Shown here: positions 24,540 to 44,024 of the stretch, in pieces
How the letters are laid out: each line of letters begins with the position of its first letter
How positions within the stretch are numbered: the first letter of the stretch is position 1
DNA from: Pholis gunnellus
Taxonomy: Eukaryota; Chordata; Actinopteri; Perciformes; Pholidae
Direction of reading: 5' to 3'
Assembly: GCA_910591455.2 (NCBI GenBank)
Contig: OU342806.1
Coordinates: forward strand, 5,545,478 to 5,609,477
DNA length: 64,000 nucleotides
Translations under genes and position numbers: made by a program
Notes under the pieces: model-generated
The model's database searches: none
Seen by the model: the letters and a program-made list of their open reading frames with translations, nothing else
What the model was told of the DNA's origin: nothing

Positions 24540-24653
24540 GTTTAAGTTTGCTTTGTCTAGCTTTATGTCTGTATGTATATCTCATTACTTCTTGGTGCTG
24601 TGTGATTTACCTGAAATCAACATACTTGGGCAATAAAGTTGATACTGAATCTT
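24540..24653 (+). repeat. Decayed dispersed repeat tail
   Basis: Ends in TTGGGCAATAAAGTTGATAC, the characteristic tail of a widespread fish repeat, preceded by GGTGCTGTGTGATTTACCTG. Non-coding relic. Confidence 0.5.
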
Positions 24654-25161
24654 ACATTACTCTTCTTGTAAAACACCACTGGGTACTATGTGTGATATTT
24701 GGGCTCACTTATGAGGAGTAAAGAAGGGAAAGCATGAAGGCAAGAGAGCAAGAGGGACACTGATAAGACTTCCAGGCCTGCGTGCATTCTGAGGATCAGA
24801 CTGAAGTAAATACGTGGATACGGTTTGTCACTCTTCTGTCTCTTTCTGTCACACAGAGTACCAGCAGAACATGGACTGTTCTTAAAGTAACAACTTTGAG
24901 ATTTAACAAGACACATTCCCAGGGATGGCTTGCTGTGGGTGAAATCATTCCCCTCCAAAAGTTTGGTGTCATTTCAATCCATAGTCAATTACTCAGCCTG
25001 AGTTCCCTGTCATTTCTCCCTGCCAATCATTCTGTGCGAGTGTTTTCAGATATGACAGCATGCTGAGAGCCACAGCATAGGGTTAGACAAGCAGATCAAG
25101 TGTGATGGCATTAAATGAGAGCATTTTACACAGTTTACGTTTTGTTCTCGCAGGTGATTAA

Positions 25162-25199
25162 CACTGTCAACTGTGTTCAATTTGACACAGTTGACAGTG
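25162..25199. repeat. Perfect 15-bp stem, 8-nt loop inverted repeat
   Basis: CACTGTCAACTGTGT at 25162-25176 and ACACAGTTGACAGTG at 25185-25199 are exact reverse complements. The stem is too short for a typical microRNA precursor, so a MITE end or cruciform-forming relic is more likely. Confidence 0.85.
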
Positions 25200-26600
25200 G
25201 GGTGTTTGTTGCGCATGCCTGTGCCCATTTTAGACCTAATTGTTTTCTAATTCTGTTCCTGATGCACCCACCGCCTCTCTCCTCCCAGGATATGAGTCAT
25301 GGAATAATTGTATGCCTTTTAAAGAACGCTCTTTTGGGGGCGAGCATGTCCGTAAAATTCATCACATTATGGTGTTCAGGTTATCAAACTGCCAGTGCAG
25401 CAAGGCAAAGAATTGTCTCAGCAATTATTATAATACTGTATCAACTCTTTTTTTATCCACTACTATCTGTTTATTTCTCTTGCTTTTTATGTCTTTGTAA
25501 AGCATTTTGTTTCTGAAAAACATTTTAAAACCAGTATTTAACTTTGAGGCATCTGAAACACTCATCACTTCTGCAAGAAGGTCTTACATGGTAACAGATT
25601 CATAAGTGAAATTCAACAACCCACAAATAAGACCTGTACGTTCTATGCACTACATTTAAAATGAATTGAAGTTATTCCTAATGACTGAGGCAGCATTGTA
25701 TTCAAGGGCCTTCCTCCTGCATTCATCCTTGGGTATAATGGAGGTGTTCAGCATTTTCTATAGTCATTAAAACAACCATTTAATGTAACCCTGACTGTTC
25801 AATCAAGTTCATACAAAGAAACTCGTTATAGACTACGGAGGTTATAATTACTAAAGGAACATTAAAAAGTATATTTCCTTGGATCTACACATGTAGTACT
25901 TGGATATACTGAAGACTGTGTATATTATAGAGAAGATTCCTGAACGATTTTTTGACAAAGAAGAAAGAATCCTTCATGGTTCCCGTTCCCTTTGTTCATT
26001 GCCACAGAGACTTTAGAACATCATGTCCTCTGAAAGTAAACAGAGCAGCGGCTCTCAATGCTTTCCCTCTCCACCAAACTGTTAGCTCTAACACATCTTA
26101 TTTGTTATTTCTCCCTCACCTTCTTAAGTGTCTCTGCATATGTACTTAAAAGCCACACAGTTGGAGAAAGCCTTGGCTATAAAGCAAGCACGTACACAGG
26201 GTTCAATTAAATCAACAGAAGAAGAGAAATGCAAATGTGTCTTTTAGGGTAGGGTAGTTTAATTGGAGACTAATGATGCATTAATTCCAGCATGATCAAA
26301 GACAACATCAAGGGTTTTCGATCCCATTGATGGAGCCCATAAAGAAAGTAACCTTGTCTTTTAGCCTAAAGCAAGTCCATGCTTACAACATAATCACTGC
26401 TTAACTCAGTGTGATTATCTCGATAACACAGACGAGGATTACCTGTGTTCTATTGGACTGGTGTGCTGACATCTGGAGTGTCTGGAAGTGAGGCTTTGGC
26501 ACCATCTGCTGGAGGAAATCCTACAATCTTTTGATAGTTGAAAATCAACTGTTTCTGGTATTTGGTGGAAGAAGTATTCACAACAGCAAGTATTAGCATT

Positions 26601-26800
26601 GGGGGCAGCTGTGGCTCAGAGCAGGTCAACCTTTCACCACATGGTTGGTAGTTTGATGGCTGACTCTTCAAGTGTCCTGGAGTGAGACAGTGAACCCCAA
26701 GTGGCTCTGACGGTGCTTCACTGCTCCAAATGCTTAAGATGGGTTAAATGCAGAGGTTACATTTCAAGTATATGTGACCATTGTAATTAAGTTAAGTAAA
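26601..26800 (+). mobile_element. tRNA-like SINE fragment
   Basis: Starts GGGGGCAGCTGTGGCTCAGA, with a degenerate A-box region (TGGCTCAG) and B-box region (GGTAGTTTGATGGC), then GACAGTGAACCCCAAGTGGC, as in a common fish dispersed element. A fragment resembling its 3' end is at 61007-61068. Decayed and not a tRNA gene. Confidence 0.5.
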
Positions 26801-27492
26801 AGTACTCTTTATGCAGAATGATATTAATTCTATTAATCCTAATGATGCATTAGGTAATTATTGGATTATAATCAGTGATGCTTCATGTATTAGCATCAGT
26901 TTACTGTTGCAGCTGGTAAAGGTGGGGGGCATTTTTTTATTATGTTATACTGCTGAATATAGGATAATGCATCAAGATACATTTGTTGATTATGTTTTGT
27001 GTAAATTATAGGATTCTGAGTCACTAACTAAAGTGCATATTTGGCCTCTCAAATGTAGTGGAGTATAAGTATTATGTAATAGTTTCCTTAAATAATTCAA
27101 TGAGTTCTGTGTGTGGCATCATTGCTGTGCTGATAGGAAGGACTCAATGTTCCAAGTAGCAATTTGACACATTTAGCAAAAACAGATCTTAATTAGTCAA
27201 AATGTTCTTGTGGGCCACCAACACCTTATGACCTCATGACCTGGCAAATTCATATGTAATGCTTTGTGATAAACACACCTTGAATAAAAGGCGTTTGAAT
27301 GCGTCATCGGTGCTATTAGGTAATCGGAATGTACTGCAGGGAACTGGTGAAGCTACAACCCCCTAGTGGAGAGAAAGAGGTAAAAGGCAAAGTCTTTAAA
27401 TAAGGAGACACGAGGAGAGGCATACGAGGTCAAGTGTGAAATGAAAAGGGAAATTTGGCATTATTTGGGGTAACTGTCATGCATGGTATAGA

Positions 27493-28045
27493 TTTGGATC
27501 CAGTTAAAATAAATTGAGTTGTGAAAAAGGTACAACATGGAGCCAGTAATCCATAACCAACGTTAATTGTTTCTGAACTCAGTGGTTGAAAGTTTTGCTG
27601 TCATGTATTTGTAGGCCTATCATACAATTCTGTCCAAGCAAGTTAAATAGAGAACAGCCAATCATGTCCACAGATCAATTCATGTTATAATTTCACGATA
27701 TTTACTTTTTGTTCGTGAATTTGAAATGAGGTTCACCTCCAGTCCTGCGTTGACTGACTTTATCTAATCTAACGTTTTGTTGCAGTTTCTCACTGTGACC
27801 AGTGGAGGGCAGTAAACCTTCATGATTCTTAACTTTCCAAATAGACAGAGGCACTCCCTACTTAGATTAGATTCAAGTTTACTGTCATTGCACGGAGCAC
27901 AAGTACGGAGAAAACTAAATGTGGTATCTAACCAAATGTACTGAATAATATACAAAACAACATACAGAACTAGAAAAGTAACTTCTGAATAAATTGCAGT
28001 GTGAATGCTGGATGCAGAAAAGCTGATGCGACACTGAATTACTGG
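27493..28045 (+). repeat. Direct repeat flanking eef2, left copy
   Basis: Aligns with 37115-37635 in the same orientation, with stretches of well over 90 percent identity (for example about 27720-27800 against 37325-37405) separated by small indels. It includes a TTAGATTAGATTCAAGTTTA...GTCATTGCAC segment known from fish dispersed repeats. It ends about 400 bp before the eef2 TATA box. Confidence 0.8.
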
Positions 28046-28443
28046 TTTACATCTTAAGGAAATAGAAGATTTATGTCTACAGATAAATGCATCATATTAA
28101 AAATCTATTCTTGATCAGCTAATTATATGTATTGATGTACAGCTAAGTACGGGACATTGTTAAATGTATCGAAGGAACGATCAGTAAGAAATTTACAAAT
28201 TATTCACAGAATTCTACTATAGTAAGAATGATAGGAGGATAAAAAAAGAGTAATTTACATACATATATGTATTGCTGTTTTATAGAGAATGCCTGGCGTG
28301 ATACAAAATAATCAATTAATTCAATGAATGCTGATAAAGCTCTTTTGACTTTGTCGACAGGTAAACTCGTGCTTCTCGGCAGCCATAGCGTGCGGTCTTG
28401 AGTGCAACATTACGTGATGACGCATGGGGCCCGACGCACGTAC

Positions 28444-28480
28444 TATAAATCCCTTTTTTCTGACGTCAGCGGTCTCTTCC
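28444..28480 (+). promoter_or_regulatory. eef2: eef2 core promoter: TATA box, CRE and 5'TOP start
   Basis: TATAAAT at 28444-28450 is followed by the perfect palindromic CRE TGACGTCA at 28461-28468. Thirty bases after the TATA start is C28474, opening the pyrimidine run CTCTTCC. This is the layout expected for a 5'TOP mRNA, the translationally controlled class to which mammalian EEF2 belongs, whose translation depends on mTOR. The inferred 5' UTR is 28474-28563 (90 nt). Confidence 0.7.
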
Positions 28481-28563
28481 CTGCCTATGACCTCGTGAGG
28501 TGGGCAGCGTACAAAATTCCTGTCTCTTCTCGCCACTGAGCGGATCCGAAACCATCCGTCAAA

Positions 28564-35680
<7,117 letters not shown>

Positions 35681-35870
35681 ACGTCTGGACCCCCCCTTGG
35701 CTCTTGCCTCATTCCTCCCTTTCCAACAAATTCTAAGTCTGCTTCGTGGGACTGGATTGTACAGAACACAGTGAGCACCAATGTTTGCCAAAAGGATTGA
35801 CAATAATGAATAAACTACAAAAATTGTAAACGATAAATAAAATAAAATAAAAACTAATTGTTGAGACTGT
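35681..35870 (+). terminator. eef2: eef2 3' UTR and polyadenylation signals
   Basis: A short 3' UTR with AATAAA at 35809-35814 and a cluster of overlapping AATAAA motifs at about 35836-35852. Cleavage is expected between about 35830 and 35875. The short UTR fits a highly expressed housekeeping message. Confidence 0.75.
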
Positions 35871-38760
35871 TTTTTTGTTCATAGGAATGATGTGGGAGCA
35901 GTCTACTGCTGCTGAGGGGCTCTATATAGTTTTTTTATATTGTAAACTGGCAAAATATATATTTATTACACCTTAAAGAGCACTCTATTTCTAGTTTTCG
36001 TTTGTGGTGGGTGCAGTTGATTTTCACAGTAAACTGGAAGACACTGAAGTCTGCTAGGTCTTCAATGCAGAACTGCAGCTGAATGGTGTCAAATGCTTGT
36101 TTTAATACTCAGTATCACTGATGGTGCAGCCGCAGTTGTAATCGCAGCTGAAAATAAGAAGTTTGACACTTTTATTTAAAGGTTTACAATGATTTATCAA
36201 AATCACTTTCATTACCGGTACGTGGCCATTGTTTGGTGTAATTCACTCATTTTAGATGCCAAAATTAACAGAATATCAAATGTCCAGACTAGTTCCCATT
36301 AGAAATGCAGGAGTCCAGGTGACTAGGCAGAGACCTACAACTAGAAACAAATGCTAGCGTACTGGTAGATTTGACCGAATTATTTAGATCAAGTCTTGTT
36401 TTGTTTTGTTTTTGCAAAATGTCCCAGCTGAGGTCTGTTATAATGGTAACCTGGTATCTCAATTTTACTGGAAAACCTATTGGAAGATGTCACCTGAAAC
36501 TTGAGATGAGCATGCTGCCCTACGTGCAACCTACAAAACCAACACAATAATTCCCATCAATACAATCACTCCAAATCTGTGGACTCTCCTAAAGTCTCGA
36601 GTGGTATTTTTCTTTTCTTGTGCACACACGTTAACTTGTTCCCACATGAGGAATAACTTGTCCACACAAGATAAATGTCACCTCGCAGGACTAATGGACT
36701 CTATGCAACTCAAACGTCCAAAGATGTTTGATTTGTTTTTAGTCCGGGTTGTAAACTATACGCCTTAATCTTTTTATGCCACTGAACCCCGGTAACATTG
36801 GCTCTAGTCTGATGGGCATGAGTCACCCCCCGACACAAATTGGCAAAGTTGTTTGCCAACGTGTGTCCTTGGGTTCAAACCATAGAGTGCATTGTTCAAA
36901 CCCAACCCAGCCAAAGGTGTTCGGGGAGATCTGTAGTTTGTCTTAACATGTTTTCCAGGCAAGAAACCAAACAGAATCTCACAAGTTAGACTTTTAAATA
37001 TATATTGCTGTTGTAGCAAAACAACTTTCGTTTTCAGTCTTACTACAGGTTTAGCAGAAAAATAACTGGGCAAGCTGGACAATACCGGTCGGGTTGATGC
37101 CTTCTAAACCTAGTTTTGGATCCAGTTATAATAAATTGAGTTATGAAAAAGGTCCAACATGGAGCCAGTAACTAACGTGTAATTGTTTCTGGACTCAGTG
37201 GTTGAGAGTTTTGCTGTCATGTATTTGTAGGCCTATCATACTTCTGTCCAAGCAAGTTAGCTAGAGAACAGCCAATCATGTCCACAGATTAATTAACGTC
37301 ATTTCACGATATTTTCTTTTTGTTCGTGAATTTGAAATGAGGTTCACCTCCAGTCCTGCGTTGACTGACTTTATCTAATCTAACGTTTTGTTGCAGTTCT
37401 TCACTGTGACCAGTGGAGGGCAGTAAACCTTGATTCTTAACTTTCCAAATAGACAGAGGCACTCCTTACTTAGATTAGATTCAAGTTTACTGTCATTACA
37501 CAGAGCACAAGTACGGAGAAAACAAAATGAAGTGTGGTATCTAACCAAATGTACTGAATAATACACAGAATAAAATGTAGATTTCGGAATGAATTGCGAT
37601 GCTAAAAAGCTGATGCCACGCTGCATTGCTGGCAGTAATCTGTGTGAAGGGAGGGAAGAAGTAGGAATAGTTAGCAGAGAAAGTTTGGTCAGACTTTAAT
37701 ATTTTCATCATTCCCAACAAAACAAACAAAAGAAGAGCACATGAAAACATAACATAGATACTACCTTAATTGTAATGTTTTGCCTACATTAATTAATTGC
37801 AGATATTTCTAAAGTATGTTCTTTCTGTAAAACAGAAATTGAATGTACTTATTCTCAAGAGTTCTGGATTAAAGTTGCTCTCATGTTTTATCTAAGAGAA
37901 TGTAAGACATGGTCTTGTTTCTGAATTGTAATACAGGCTCAAAATCTACAAACAATGCTTTCAAACTTATTTTAATATCAAATCCATTAGGCCAGATCAA
38001 CTGTTTTGTGTTGAATTACAATATTGCTTTGACTCTGTTTCTAACGTGGCACAAAAAGCTATGAAAACTAAAAATACTTTTATAATAAAATAAAAATGAA
38101 TAAGGCGTGTAATATATATGTTTACGTTTACAGCTCCCTCGTTCAATTGGATATTGTCTATATTGATTCATGTTTTCTTTCTTTTTTGGTTATGTTTGTC
38201 TTTTCATCGGAAAAATGCTGGTTCATACTGGAGGCCCTGAAGACGTCTGATAATACAATGGTTATGGATACACCCATCTGGGATACACATGACAGCCAAA
38301 AGCAGATAGCGAATCACCACTTCCGACGAAGACCTACAAAATACAGCTCAGACAGTAATGCCCAATGAATTCTGGAGTGTCTTTTCTAAGTCCATTTGAG
38401 CACTTACTGAAGCATTTTCTTTTGTAAGCACAGGGCCGCTCGATCCTTCACATGGTCAAATAAATATATATAATTGCCTAATTAGTGGACGTATTTCGCC
38501 TTCCTAAGATTTTGTTATAATGCCTCGGCGGCTGTGGAGTTTGATTTTTTTTATTGAGTTTGAGGACAAATCGTCGCTTCAATTAAAAAAAAAAAAAAAC
38601 GTTATCCAAATTCCATACACAACCAATTACAGAATATCATGCATTTCATAACTGCAAAATAACATAAACCTAAAATAGTAAATAAATAAATAAAATATGG
38701 GGGACATGTCAAATATAAAAGAAAAGAAAGTCAACGGGATCTCTGTGAATACACCTTATT
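35870..38760. other. Intergenic DNA between eef2 and hmg20b
   Basis: No gene is recognised. It contains the right copy of the eef2-flanking direct repeat and AT-rich unique DNA. The 90-codon frame at 38096-38368 has no family resemblance. Confidence 0.55.
37115..37635 (+). repeat. Direct repeat flanking eef2, right copy
   Basis: Counterpart of 27493-28045, same orientation, about 9.6 kb away. Both copies carry CTGCGTTGACTGACTTTATC and CACTGTGACCAGTGGAGGGC. It lies about 1.3 kb beyond the eef2 polyadenylation site. Confidence 0.8.
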
Positions 38761-38764
38761 AAAA

Positions 38765-38785
38765 GGGGGGGGGGGGGGGGGGGGG
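38765..38785 (+). repeat. G21 homopolymer
   Basis: Twenty-one uninterrupted G, about 450 bp upstream of the hmg20b ATG. It can form a G-quadruplex, and its exact length is likely uncertain in any assembly. Confidence 0.9.
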
Positions 38786-38789
38786 TATC

Positions 38790-39240
38790 CAACCAACCAA
38801 CCAATCAGAGGGCAGAGAGGCTTCACTTCCTGTTTGGCTGAGGGAATCATTATCGGGTGAGTTAGAAGACGTTTATCCCCTCAAAAAGTAGAAATAATTC
38901 TATATAACTGCCATTGTCTGTAGCGACTAAACAGTGTGTCTGAATACACATTTTTCCTGTATTTCCTTTTTCTTTTCTTGTGAAGAGGGAGCGGTTTAGA
39001 TTCGCTTTTTGTTTGGCTATTGTCCGTTGTGTGTGTGTGTGTGTGTGTGAACAGTTAGCCGCTTTGGACTTGCTAGCAGTCAGGTTAGCTTAAGAAGCGG
39101 CATCCCTGCGAGGACATTATTGCTGGATTTTACAGTTGTTGTTTTTTTACAACGTCTCCTATGTTATTCTGCACAGGCTTCTCCCCACCACGTAAACCCC
39201 TAACCGATTAACCCAGTTACATCGTCCGTGCACGGTGGTC
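38790..39240 (+). promoter_or_regulatory. hmg20b: Putative hmg20b promoter and 5' UTR
   Basis: The first 60 bp contain CACTTCCTG, an ETS-type site, and ATCGGGTGAGTT near 38852, which could be the donor of a short untranslated first exon. A (GT)n tract lies at 39029-39049. The coding ATG at 39241 has a good context (GTGGTCATGG). The transcription start is not determined. Confidence 0.35.
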
Positions 39241-42200
39241 ATGGGTGGGATCAAACAAGAGCAGGGTGATGCATCGCAGCAGTCCAGACCTTCACATTCA
39301 GCAGATCAACCACAAGAAGAGGTGAGTGCTGCGACATCTGACCGACAGGCTCTGTGAAGGACTCCTACCTCCTCAGGTGGAGGAGTAAGGCTGTCTTTGC
39401 AACCAAAGATCTTGAACTGTCAACACACTAAGTTCTCATTTTATTAGCTAAAAGTAATTCACACTACTACAACCACCCTGCAATATATAACATATGTGCT
39501 CTTGTAGGACAATGTCCTGTTGAGCAGAATAGATAGATAGATAGTTACTTTATTAACTAATATAACAAAATAACATAAATCATAAATGCCCGAATTAATT
39601 CTGTTTGCAGGTTCTCAAATGTGGATGTTTGCTGCTCCTCTTAGTCCTCTTCGATCGTAAATTAAATATATTTGACTTTTGGTCAGACAAAAGAAGCTAT
39701 ATATGGCCAATTGGTTGAAATTGGTAGAGAATTTCTGATTGATATTGGAATGAATTGTTGCAACCCTAGTATGTAGTTATGATAGTTGTCTGCTGAGTAG
39801 CACAGATGAGGGAGCAGCCCCCCCCCCGCCTTCATGCAAGTGTTGTTCCCCCTCTCTGCAGCCAAAGAAGAGAGGCTGGCCGAAGGGGAAGAAAAGGAAG
39901 AAGGTGCTTCCAAATGGTCCCAAGGCACCGGTGACGGGATACGTCCGCTTCCTGAATGAGCGCCGAGAACGTATGCGGGCCAGATACCCTGACTTACCGT
40001 TCCCAGAAATCACCAAGAGACTTGGAGCAGAGTGGACACAATTAGCCCTGAATGACAAACAGGTACGCTTTTACATGTATTGTTTATTATAATATATATA
40101 TTATACACGTATATCAGGCTCATTGCTGGACTAACCGGTCCCATTATCTCTTGATCGGAGGGTGGAGATGATATATATATGATGATTACGCACCGCATCC
40201 CTCACTTTCTCGTATAGCAGCCTCATTTTCTTAAGTTTGTCGCGGCATTGTTTTGTTGTTTATTGTACCAACGCTACCAATAAATCTCTCCTTTGTGTAT
40301 GTGTCGTCCAGTTGTGCTTGGATGTTTTTGTCTGCCCGCATTTCAAGTAAGCATTTACAGAGAGATCCTTTTCGCAGCTGTGTCTGAACGGGACCGTCGC
40401 ACACTCGTGAGCAAACGTTATAAATAGCGGGCCACTTCCTTATTTTGGTGCAATTGGTTTTCACACCTGATGCCAACCATACCCGAGTACACATGATCCG
40501 GGCGACCATTTCAAGTGGACGGATCAACGAACCGTGCCCGAGTACGGTACAAAGTGATCACACTAATATCAAACAAACTGGACTTTTGGGTCAAATGCAC
40601 TCTGATCCGGTTTCCCTGAATGATGCTTTCTTATTGAGCCAGTTGGGCTGGTTTCCACAGTCGCACACAGAAATGACAGTCTGGAAAACGATTGCCGGTG
40701 TTATTGCTGTATTTCTTTTGCTTCATCTGTTTCTTGTTTTATTTTCATAAATCCGTGCAGACATCATATTCAGTTTTTTAAAGATATCTCTCATCCGTGG
40801 TGTTTTTCAGCTCGTTAGAAACATGCTTTGTATTTAAAATAATCAAGCACCTGTCCGTTATCAAGACCGAATTCTTCCCTCAGTAAAGCGGCACTACGTT
40901 ATCTTTGCACTGACAGCGCTACCTGGACGAGGCGGAGCGGGAGAAGATGCAGTATGCCCAGGAACTGAAGGATTATCAGCAGACTGAGGCGTATCACATC
41001 ACCACCGCTAAGATACAAGACAAGAGGATCAAGAAAGGTGATGACAACAGAGCTCCACATATGCGTTTCATGACTCTCTGCCGTGTGAGCTGTAATATGC
41101 ACATACATTTTTCTCTTTCAGAAGACACGCCGTCTGTCATCATCAGTACTAATTCAGAGTCTTCAGTATCAAAGGTACAGGACACGTCCATATCCTGTCA
41201 CAGTTTATTCTGCGATGTCAGTTTTACATCCTTTTCAAACAGCTAAGTTGTCGATTTGCCGATTATGTCGTTTAGGCTTCTGACCTCCCCAGAGGATTCG
41301 ACATCCCCATCTTCACAGAGGAGTTCCTCGATCAGAACAAAGGTAACAGAAACTGAACACAGGAAATGATCGTTCTTTTAATCTACTATAGATGGCTGCT
41401 AAAGCAAATTGTCCGATTACTTTGTTAGCTAAAAGGACATTTTTTCAAATCCCCCGACTGTAAAGTAAGTTCCATCCAACATGTCACGCAAGACATGATC
41501 TTGTGCTCCCACCTAATCCCGTTTTTATTTTCCCCTTTTTTGTGCTTTCAGCTCGAGAGGCTGAGTTGCGACGGCTTCGTAAGGCCAACATTGAGTTTGA
41601 AGAGCAGAATGCGGTGCTTCAGCGGCACATAAAGGACATGTACAGTGCTAAAGAGCGCCTGGAGGCTGAACTGGGGCTGGACGAGAAGCGCACCCAGGCT
41701 CTTCACCAAAACCTGCTGACCATTAAACACACATTGGTCAACAGTCTGTCATCAGTTCCCCTGCCAGGTCAGCACTCTGTTGGCTGTGTTTAGTCACAGG
41801 AGAAATGCATTAACGAAGACAGATACATCTCCTGCTATTATATTATATTTTTCAGCGAGATTTATTTTGTTTAAACTAAGAACACTAATTCTCCTCAGAA
41901 TAAATGAATTCTCATGTCGGTGCCTAACTTCCATTATGTTTCTCCTTGATTTAAATCTTCCGTGACTTTTCTGAACAGGCACCGGAGAGACGGCGTCTCA
42001 TGGGAACCTGGACTCCTACCTGAGTCGTCTCAGCGGAGTGCTGGAGGGAAACCCTCACAAGCATCGTGCGCTGCTCAGCCAGCTCTGCGAAGTCCTCTCT
42101 CATCTGGACAGGTAACTGATCTCATCCAGACTCCACCTGGTAGGGTTGACATGTTAAGAAAGAAGGTTGGGAGCTGTAATCCAGCGTACGTTCAAGAGAT

Positions 42201-42338
42201 TTGAGCATTAGCACAAGCAGCAGCTTGCTAATTTGTTCCCAAGTCTCAATACCCATAATATATATTATGTATATCTGAATATTTTCTTTGTTTTTTTCTA
42301 ACTCTGTGCTTTAATTCATTGTCAGTGAGAAGTTATGA
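39241..42338 (+). CDS. hmg20b: HMG20B (BRAF35), HMG-box protein, 8 coding exons, complete
   Basis: Nuclear HMG-box protein; its vertebrate orthologue is a subunit of the LSD1-CoREST-HDAC repressor complex acting on neuronal genes. Exons: 39241-39321, 39862-40062, 40917-41037, 41122-41174, 41276-41342, 41552-41767, 41979-42111, 42326-42338; total 294 aa (human 317). Visible features: a sumoylation-type motif IKQE at residues 4-7, aligning with VKQE of the human protein; the basic stretch [14 protein letters not shown]; an HMG box about 47-115 starting [31 protein letters not shown] at about 160-174; a coiled coil about 175-245 starting [11 protein letters not shown]; the ending SEKL (human SEHL). 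The N-terminus is shorter than human and the linker after the HMG box differs. The paralogue HMG20A is the alternative, but the sequence and the eef2 neighbourhood favour HMG20B. Confidence 0.95.
40063..40916 (+). other. hmg20b: hmg20b intron 2
   Basis: An 854-bp intron. About 40310-40620 has GC-richer text with CCCGAGTAC twice (40481 and 40538), which looks like a decayed dispersed element of unknown family. No other exon is seen. Confidence 0.5.
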
Positions 42339-43640
42339 GGAGACTTCAGCTGGCGACCCTTTCATTCCTGCATCAGAGGGACACGTGTCCGGCTCGGTGG
42401 CGTTAGGTCAAGTCAACAGAGCATGTGGATATCTCAAGGATAGTAAAGGCAAGGGTGCAAACACTTCAAAAAACGCCACACACACACACACAGTCCGCGT
42501 CTACATGCCTCTTCTTTATGAATATGTGTATAAGGTAGAAAATGTGTAGTCATGCACATGAGTTTTTGTGAATGTAAATCTGTGTGCCAGGGTTTAGGGT
42601 TTTTTACACTTCAGGAATTTCATTTAATGTAATATTATCTTCAAAATCTGCTTTAATTAAGTCAAATTGGATTGACCCTAACTTCATTGTGTAGTATCTG
42701 CAGTTACCTACAGGCCCATGACCTGTCCAATAAGACAAACCTAGTTATTTGTTTACAATAAATGCCATTTGGCATTTGGTGGGTGGGTTATGTGTAGTAT
42801 TATTTAGAACGCATGAAAAACACAAAACTGGAAAGGGTGAAAATGAAATGTCTGGGTTTACATGTTTGAATTGACATTGATGATGGCAGGTTGTTGAATG
42901 GACAAGCAGTTTCACATGTCGGAATATTATATATTTGTGAAGTATATTTGTATTTTCTGAAATGTTCATTAAACCATACTGAAAATATTTCCAACAAAAG
43001 GTGAGAACAAGTTTATTTTCTTTTTTTAAATAGTTTAATTGTATAAAATTCCCCGTCTCAAGTTAAAGTCATATCACAAAACGACTTGTTTTCGCCCTCT
43101 CATATTCATATATGCCTCTGTGTGTGTGTGTGTGTGTGTGTGTGTTTTTACTGAACTGACTATCTGTAGAGATGCAGTGGATGCTGTTTTCCAGCAGGGG
43201 GAGCTGTTTGTCAACACAGTCTTAAATCTTGCAACAGTTTTATTTAAGGCTACATCAGTCTGGTGTCAACTGAAAGGATTAAGATGGGGTGAACTGGGGT
43301 GAATATGCAACACACTGACTGACTCGGTCTCACCAAGGCAGGGCCATTAATAGTTAGTGACGAATTATCTGTTTTGTTTGTTCTGTATTTCATCTGCTTC
43401 CAGTCAACTATCGCTCATCTAAATCACCTCAGCTGCTCCATTCGTGTACTCAGTGAATCAGTGAAGATGAGTGTCCTTTAACTGACTCTAATTGGTGCCA
43501 AGTAATATTGACAAAATCAATCATGACAATAGTTTTAACAGTATTGCTAATGTGTCATTATTTGAGGACTTCCTAAGAACCAGAGGGAGAGGCTAATAAT
43601 CGGGTGTTACGACATCTCCACCCCCTTTTCACGCCATCAG
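42339..43640 (+). other. hmg20b 3' UTR and spacer to unc13a
   Basis: A canonical AATAAA at 42757-42762 suggests an hmg20b 3' UTR of about 440 nt. Beyond it is AT-rich DNA with a (TG)n tract at 43121-43144 and no further gene before the unc13a promoter. Confidence 0.5.
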
Positions 43641-44024
43641 CACCGCCCTGACGTCACTGGCAGGAGCTGTCCACGCAGCGGCGGTGCTGAAGCTGAACAA
43701 GATGGCTGTGTGTTGGCGAGCGGAGAGCTGAGACAGAAGTGGGGTGTGGGAAAGAGTCTCAGATTTAGAGGGACACGCCATTACAACTACAAGAAGAAGA
43801 CAGGATTGCGACGCTGGCGTTCACTCTGGAAGTGTGAAGATTTTATGTTATTTTTATCGGGCGTAACGAGCGCTGCCAGGCCCCGTCTCTGCCAGCCACG
43901 GCAGGCTTCTCCATCTCCAAGCCCAACGATTTCCCTCCCAGGCTGTATATTGTGCACAGGTTATTCGCTCGATAACGGAAGCGGGTGAAGAAGCTGGACC
44001 CTGTACTAAAGGCGCATATAAGAA
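43640..44024 (+). promoter_or_regulatory. unc13a: unc13a promoter and 5' UTR with CRE, YY1-like site and uORFs
   Basis: A GC-rich island begins here. A perfect CRE TGACGTCA lies at 43649-43656. AAGATGGC at about 43700-43707 resembles a YY1 site of the kind often found just after a transcription start. Two upstream ATGs precede the main start: a 9-codon uORF at 43702-43731, and a second frame from 43845 to 43988. If transcription starts upstream of 43700, both would lie in the leader. Confidence 0.5.

Larger units (their letters stand above)
4071..28443. other. 24-kb gene-free interval
   Basis: No exon of a recognisable gene was found on either strand between the receptor gene and eef2. The contents are the repeat relics listed separately, plus unique AT-rich DNA at 8850-9240, 12300-12960, 18240-19690, 20560-21330 and 23850-24240 that could hold regulatory elements. 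The longest open frames (174 codons at 9693-10217 minus, 135 codons at 14264-14671 minus) lack coding signatures. Confidence 0.6.

Noticed and set aside
26601..26800. tRNA gene suggested by the TGGCTCAG and GGTAGTTTGATGG boxes
   Set aside because: Cloverleaf does not close and the sequence continues as a dispersed repeat; listed as a SINE-like relic.
36830..36900. tRNA-like signal with GGGTTCAAACC
   Set aside because: No acceptor or anticodon stem can be folded; at most a decayed SINE fragment.
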